NCBI RefSeq assembly: GCF_001280005.1 | Contig: NZ_LGDW01000494.1 | Coordinates: 1-35,682 of the forward strand | Direction of reading: 5' to 3' | Length of the DNA stretch: 35,682 bases | From: Streptomyces sp. NRRL WC-3618 | Lineage (GTDB): Bacteria; Actinomycetota; Actinomycetes; Streptomycetales; Streptomycetaceae | Part shown: positions 31,906 to 35,682 of the stretch, in pieces | How positions within the stretch are numbered: the first letter of the stretch is position 1 | Layout: every line of letters begins with the position of its first letter | Notes under the pieces: model-generated | Databases searched by the model: none | What the model was told of the DNA's origin: nothing | Seen by the model: only the letters and a program-made list of their open reading frames with translations | Program-made: the position numbers and the translations under genes

Positions 31906-31937
31906 TTGTCCGTGAACCTCACCGGAATTGTCCGTGA
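31906..31937 (+). repeat. Direct repeat upstream of the deacetylase gene
   Basis: TTGTCCGTGA occurs at 31906-31915 and 31928-31937, 22 bp apart (about two helical turns), roughly 105-135 bp upstream of the deacetylase start. Possible tandem regulator site. The rest of the 276-bp gap holds nothing I recognise. Confidence 0.35.
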
Positions 31938-32039
31938 TCGGTAACGGACGCATCCTCCGGCCTCTGTTCGTCGTCAAGTCAGTTGGTCGCGAGGTGACCA
32001 TAGGAGCTCGGCGAAGAACTGCGGGAAAGCGGGACGGAC

Positions 32040-32807
32040 ATGGCGCGGCACAGCGGCGGACGTGGTTGGTACAGCAAGGTGCTCGGCGCTGCGCTCGGAG
32101 TGACGTTGCTCGCCACCGGCGCCTCGATGTGGACCGCGCAGGCCGGTGCCCTGGGCGGTTCGGTGCCGAAGACGACCAAGGCGGCCCCTGCCGCCGTCAA
32201 GCCGGTCGCGGTGACCATCGTGCACGCCTCGGACAAGGGGGCGCGCGGCGTCAACATCACCATCGACGACGGCCCCGACCCCGAGTGGACGCCCCAGATG
32301 CTGGACGTGCTGCGGGAGTTCGGCGTGAAGGCCACCTTCTGCATGGTGGGGACGCAGGCGCAGGCCCACCCGGACCTCGTGAAGCAGGTGGTCGCGGCCG
32401 GACACCGGCTGTGCGACCACTCGGTGTCGCACGACACCACCATGGACAAGAAGTCCGAGGCCTACCAGTCGCAGGAGATTCTCGACGCCGAACGCATGAT
32501 CACCGAGGCGTCCGGGGGCGTACGGCCGATGTACTACCGCGCGCCCGGCGGGGCCTTCACCCCGTACAGCCGCAAGCTGGCCGCCTCCCACGGTATGCGC
32601 CCGCTGGGCTGGAACGTGGACACCAAGGACTTCGAGCGGCCGGGCACGGACGCCATCGTCGCCACCGTCCAGCGTGAACTGCCCAACGGCCCGACGCTCC
32701 TCTTCCACGACGCGGGCGGCGACCGCTCCCAGACCGTCGAGGCCCTGCGCCGGATCCTCCCCCAACTGAAGGAGCAGGGTTACGTGTTCGGGTTCCCGGT
32801 GCGTTGA
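32040..32807 (+). CDS. Exported polysaccharide deacetylase (CE4, NodB domain)
   Basis: A 255-residue protein with an N-terminal signal or anchor (YSKVLGAALGVTLLATGASMW) and a NodB domain from about 70. Metal and catalytic motifs are present: TIDDGPD (D76, D77), the histidine pair DHSVSH (H127, H131), RAPGG (R167), the DTKDFERPG strand and LFHDAGGDRSQT near the end. These enzymes remove acetyl groups from chitin, peptidoglycan or xylan using zinc or cobalt. With the xyloglucanase upstream a plant-wall substrate is possible, but cell-wall remodelling is as likely. The start is ATG 32040. Confidence 0.88.
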   Translation: MARHSGGRGWYSKVLGAALGVTLLATGASMWTAQAGALGGSVPKTTKAAPAAVKPVAVTIVHASDKGARGVNITIDDGPDPEWTPQMLDVLREFGVKATFCMVGTQAQAHPDLVKQVVAAGHRLCDHSVSHDTTMDKKSEAYQSQEILDAERMITEASGGVRPMYYRAPGGAFTPYSRKLAASHGMRPLGWNVDTKDFERPGTDAIVATVQRELPNGPTLLFHDAGGDRSQTVEALRRILPQLKEQGYVFGFPVR

Positions 32808-32811
32808 GCCC

Positions 32812-32832
32812 GACGCGCGGTTCTGCCGCGTC
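32812..32832. terminator. Possible terminator between convergent genes
   Basis: GACGCGCGG and CCGCGTC pair around TTCTG with a small bulge, in the 47-bp gap between the deacetylase and the lipoprotein gene. Weak. Confidence 0.35.
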
Positions 32833-32854
32833 CACCTGGTTGGCCGGGGCGTTG

Positions 32855-33499
32855 TCAGCCGGTCGTCCCGGGTGTCGGCGTCCCTGCCGGTGTGTTTTCG
32901 GTGCTGCCGGAGGCGACGGGGCAGGTGGCCGTTCTCGACGTGCCGTCCTGGCCCGTCAGTTGGACGACGGCCCGGCCGTCGGCGGTCGTGCTGTAGGCGA
33001 TCGTGCAGGTCAACTGGCGTAGGGCAGTGCTGTTCAGGCCCTTCAGGGCGAGGGGGAGGCGGGCCGTCACCCTGCCGGCCGAGAAGGGGTCCACCTTGGC
33101 GGTTCCGCCGGGGCGGGCGGGGAGGGCGGTACTCAGGCCCGCTGTGCGGTCTTTCGTCCCCGGGCCGGCCAGCAACTCCTGGACGACCTTCTCCGTCCGG
33201 GCCGGTCCCGTCAGGTTGGCGAGGTTCTGGCCGGAGCCCGGCTCGGTGTATTCGTCGCCGAAGGAGTACGAGGGGCTCGTCGTCCGGATCACGGGGACCA
33301 CCCCGCCGTCCGGGGAACGGAAGAAGAGCAGCATGTCGTAGTCGCGGTTCAGGAACGCCTGGAAGCTGGGCGGGCCGCCCGCCTCGATGACGTCGGTCGG
33401 CTGGATACCGCAGCCCCCGAGGAGAGGTGCGGCGACCGCGAGGGCGATGGCGACGGGGGCGACCGACGTACGTCGTCGGCGCCTTCGCGCGTGCCTCAT
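32855..33499 (-). CDS. Lipoprotein with GerMN-like region
   Basis: A 214-residue lipoprotein: a long basic start (RHARRRRRR), a hydrophobic stretch and lipobox LGGC with C30. The mature part contains VVQELLAGPGTKDRTAGLSTALP, which resembles the GerMN pattern of actinobacterial lipoproteins such as LpqB, though the match is partial. It starts at ATG 33499, overlapping the kinase stop (ATGA), as the third gene of the regulator-kinase-lipoprotein operon. It may sense or modulate the kinase at the membrane (inference from context). Confidence 0.78.
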   Translation of the reverse strand: MRHARRRRRRTSVAPVAIALAVAAPLLGGCGIQPTDVIEAGGPPSFQAFLNRDYDMLLFFRSPDGGVVPVIRTTSPSYSFGDEYTEPGSGQNLANLTGPARTEKVVQELLAGPGTKDRTAGLSTALPARPGGTAKVDPFSAGRVTARLPLALKGLNSTALRQLTCTIAYSTTADGRAVVQLTGQDGTSRTATCPVASGSTENTPAGTPTPGTTG

Positions 33500-34968
33500 C
33501 CGCCGGCCTCCTCAGCGTGCAGCGGTATCTCCACGGTGAAGACGGCACCGCCCTCGGGGCGGTTCCCGGCGTGGATCGTACCGCCGTGCAGCTTCACGTT
33601 CTCCAGGGTGATCGCCAGCCCCAGACCACTGCCCGCCGAGCGGGTGCGGGCCGCGTCGGCCTTGTAGAAGCGGTCGAAGATATGCGGGAGCGCCTCGGGA
33701 CGGATACCGGATCCGGTGTCCATGACCTCGGTGATCAGCACCCGCCCGGACGGGGAGCGGGCCTCGGTGCGCAGACATACGGTGACGGGCGCGCCGCCGT
33801 GCCGCAGGGCGTTGCCGACGAGGTTGGCGAGGACGACGTCGAAGCGGCGCGGGTCGAGGCGGGCCCGGATGCCGTCGGGGAGTTCGACGCGGACCCGGTC
33901 GTCGGTCCAGTGCCGGTTGTGGAGGGTCTTGCGGATCGCCTCGGCGACGTCGACCTCGTCGGCGTTCAGCTCGGCGGCGCGGGCGTCGAAGCGGGAGATC
34001 TCCATCAGGTCCTCGACGAGCACGGCGAGCTTTCCGGTCTCCGCGCTGACCAGCCGGACCGCGCGGGCGGTGTCGGCGTCCAGGCCGTCCGCGTCCTCGT
34101 CGAGGACCTCCGTGACGGCGAGCATTCCGGCGAGGGGGGTGCGCAGTTCGTGCGAGACGTCGGAGGCGAAGCGGCGGGCGCGTTCCTCGGCGTCGCGCAG
34201 TTCCCGTACGGACTGCTCCAGTTGGGCCGCCGACGCGTTGAACGTACGGGCCAGGTCGGCCAGTTCGTCGCTGCCGCGCACCGGAATCCGGGTGTCGAGC
34301 CTGCCGCTGCCCATGCTCAGGGCCGCCTCGCGCAGCTTCCGTACCGGGCGCAGGACGCTGCGGGCCGCGATCAGACCGGGGATCAGCGCGACGGCGAGGC
34401 CGGGCAGGGCGCCGTCCCGGGCGGCGATCAGGAGGGCGTCGACGTTGACCTGCTCGTCGGTCATCCGCATGACGGCGTACAGGACGAGCCCGCTGGGCAG
34501 TGTGCTGTCCGGGCTCACCTTGAAGACCATGGGCATGGCGATGGTCAGGTAGGGCACGCCGTCCTTGACGACCCGCTCGAAGCTGCCCCGGGGGTTGGCC
34601 CGCGCGGCGCTGCGCAGTTCGGGTGTGATGACGGTGGAGACGGGGTGCTCGCCCGAGGACGCGCGGATCGACCCGTACTCGGCGAACACCACCCAGGGGC
34701 GGGGTTTGCCCTTACGGGCGATGTCGCGCAGGACCAGCTCCAGGTTCGCCCCGCCCTCCAGGGGCAGCGCGAGGGCCGTCTGCTGTACCTGCTCGCGGAA
34801 CGACGTGACGGCCGTGTCCTGGGTGGTCCGCAGGATCGCGTTGCGGGCCTCGCGGTAGGTCAGGGCGGCCGTCGTGCCGGCGCTGACGGCGGCGACCAGC
34901 AGGAAGGCGAGCATCAGCCGCGTACGCAGTCCGAACGCCCTGGCGCGCGACCGCTCGCCGGTGCTCAC
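33496..34968 (-). CDS. AfsQ2-like sensor histidine kinase
   Basis: A 490-residue kinase: span 1 at about 18-37, an extracytoplasmic sensor domain of about 140 residues, span 2 at about 180-203, HAMP, H-box SDVSHELRTPLAG with H273, N-box LANLVGNALRHGG, DTGSGI, FDRFYKAD and GSGLGLAI. The start is the GTG that overlaps the regulator stop as GTGA; an in-frame extension to 35064 lies inside the regulator gene and is rejected. The pairing with an AfsQ1-like regulator suggests a nutrient- or envelope-responsive system controlling secondary metabolism, but this may be a paralogue. Confidence 0.85.
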   Translation of the reverse strand: MSTGERSRARAFGLRTRLMLAFLLVAAVSAGTTAALTYREARNAILRTTQDTAVTSFREQVQQTALALPLEGGANLELVLRDIARKGKPRPWVVFAEYGSIRASSGEHPVSTVITPELRSAARANPRGSFERVVKDGVPYLTIAMPMVFKVSPDSTLPSGLVLYAVMRMTDEQVNVDALLIAARDGALPGLAVALIPGLIAARSVLRPVRKLREAALSMGSGRLDTRIPVRGSDELADLARTFNASAAQLEQSVRELRDAEERARRFASDVSHELRTPLAGMLAVTEVLDEDADGLDADTARAVRLVSAETGKLAVLVEDLMEISRFDARAAELNADEVDVAEAIRKTLHNRHWTDDRVRVELPDGIRARLDPRRFDVVLANLVGNALRHGGAPVTVCLRTEARSPSGRVLITEVMDTGSGIRPEALPHIFDRFYKADAARTRSAGSGLGLAITLENVKLHGGTIHAGNRPEGGAVFTVEIPLHAEEAGG

Positions 34969-35648
34969 AGGGGCCCGAAGCGGTAGCCGAAGCCCCGCAG
35001 TGTCTGCACGTAGCGGGGGCTGCCGATCTCGTCCTCGACCTTGCCGCGCAGCCGGGCGACGCACGCGTCGACCAGTCGGGCGTCGGCGTGGTAGCTGTGG
35101 TCCCAGACGTGCTCCAGCAGTTGCTGCCTGCTGAACACCTGCTCAGGGGCGGCGGAGAGGTGCAGCAGGAGCTTGAGCTCGGAGGGGGCGAGCGCGAGCG
35201 GCCGGCCGGCTTTCGTGACGGTCAGTCCGCCCCGGTCGATGGTGAGTTCGCCGTACACCTCGATGGCCGGGCGGCCCGGCCCGCTGTCGTCCAGGCGGCG
35301 CAGTACGGCACGGATGCGGGCCTCGATCACCTCGGGGCGGGCGGGCTTGACGATGTAGTCGTCGGCGCCGGCTTCCAGGCCGATGACCACGTCGAAGTCG
35401 TCGCTGCGCGCGGTGAGCATGATGATCGGCAGCTGGCTGCGGTCGCGGACCTGCCGGCAGACCTGTACGCCGTTCATGCCGGGCAGCATCAGGTCCAGCA
35501 GCAGCAGGTCGGGGCGGAACTCGGCCAGCGCGGCGAGACCGGCCTCCCCGGTCGCGGCGGCCCGTACCTCGTGGCCGCGCCGACGCAGACCGAGCTCGAC
35601 CCCTTCACGCACGGAAGGGTCGTCCTCGATGAGGAGCACGCGGGGCAT
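34965..35648 (-). CDS. AfsQ1-like OmpR/PhoB response regulator
   Basis: A 227-residue response regulator, first gene of the three-gene operon. The receiver has EDD (8-10), phosphorylated D52 in LLLDLMLPG and KP in VKPARPEV. The output winged helix has FSRQQLLEHVWDHSYHADARLVDACVARLRGKVED and ends QTLRGFGYRFGPL. The LVDACV variation and overall wording are those of AfsQ1 rather than PhoP or CseB. Its upstream region holds a G-run motif and is cut by the window edge. Confidence 0.85.
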   Translation of the reverse strand: MPRVLLIEDDPSVREGVELGLRRRGHEVRAAATGEAGLAALAEFRPDLLLLDLMLPGMNGVQVCRQVRDRSQLPIIMLTARSDDFDVVIGLEAGADDYIVKPARPEVIEARIRAVLRRLDDSGPGRPAIEVYGELTIDRGGLTVTKAGRPLALAPSELKLLLHLSAAPEQVFSRQQLLEHVWDHSYHADARLVDACVARLRGKVEDEIGSPRYVQTLRGFGYRFGPL

Positions 35649-35659
35649 GGGGTCTCCAT

Positions 35660-35679
35660 GGGTGGGGGTTGGGTTGGGG
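35660..35679 (+). promoter_or_regulatory. Potential G-quadruplex upstream of the AfsQ1-like gene
   Basis: Four G-runs of 3, 5, 3 and 4 bases with loops of 1, 2 and 2 bases on the plus strand, beginning about 12 bp upstream of the regulator's start codon (which is on the minus strand). It satisfies the usual quadruplex pattern; the motif may continue beyond the window. Confidence 0.5.
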
Positions 35680-35682
35680 TTG

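Noticed and set aside
28884..31922. A 1012-residue minus-strand open frame opposite the GH74 gene
   Set aside because: Low-complexity antisense translation; the plus strand has a clear enzyme.
35660..35682. Telomere-like repeat or chromosome end
   Set aside because: Streptomyces telomeres are palindrome-rich hairpins, not GGGGTT arrays, and the surrounding genes are core; a G-quadruplex reading is simpler.

Overview
The window is high-GC actinobacterial DNA that reads as Streptomyces chromosome. The recognisable developmental and housekeeping markers (devA/devB/devE, the c-di-GMP-dependent anti-sigma factor rsiG, the nickel regulator nur), the many GTG starts, GTGA/ATGA gene overlaps, TAGNNT-type -10 boxes and one TTA (bldA) codon all fit. 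The order devE - small membrane gene - devA - devB, with nur a few kb away, matches what I remember of the S. coelicolor SCO4180-SCO4191 neighbourhood. No rRNA, tRNA or CRISPR was seen.

Layout. (1) 1-2.8 kb: a TetR regulator followed by a HelD-like RNA-polymerase-associated helicase. (2) 2.8-8.4 kb: a developmental block on the minus strand, devA-devB followed 18 bp after an orphan DevA-tail-like sequence by a kinase with two fused aminoglycoside-phosphotransferase-type domains; devE lies upstream with a very similar control region, and a small membrane gene lies between devA and devE. (3) 8.4-14.3 kb: conserved core genes: Eis-type acetyltransferase, rsiG, dtd, YgfZ-like protein, nur, a nitrobindin-like protein, a 33-residue membrane protein, a degraded membrane protein gene and a DsrE-like protein.

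(4) 14.3-20.3 kb: an accessory stretch. It has a small protein plus a TTA-containing DUF2637/SpdB-like membrane protein; a graveyard of three broken genes (IS transposase, GlxA-type regulator, PLP decarboxylase); a secreted four-cysteine protein with a strong hairpin after it; a 5'-truncated ABC exporter ATPase; an XRE/DUF5753 regulator with a triplicated DUF397 partner; and a divergent pair of small conserved proteins. (5) 20.3-22.7 kb: a lipoprotein-response regulator-histidine kinase operon resembling cseABC but without sigE. (6) 23.0-32.8 kb: mostly exported enzymes: a large S8 protease, a PIG-L deacetylase, an esterase, a ricin-domain GH74 xyloglucanase and a CE4 polysaccharide deacetylase. 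(7) 32.9-35.65 kb: an AfsQ1/Q2-like two-component system with a lipoprotein gene, each overlapping the next by four bases.

The most interesting region is the devA/devE block. The two promoters align without gaps over about 100 bp, sharing -35/-10 elements with 17-bp spacing and palindromes related to GAAGTTGG-N3-CCAACTTC. The orphan DevA-like tail and the twin-kinase protein look like additions to the classical devAB operon.
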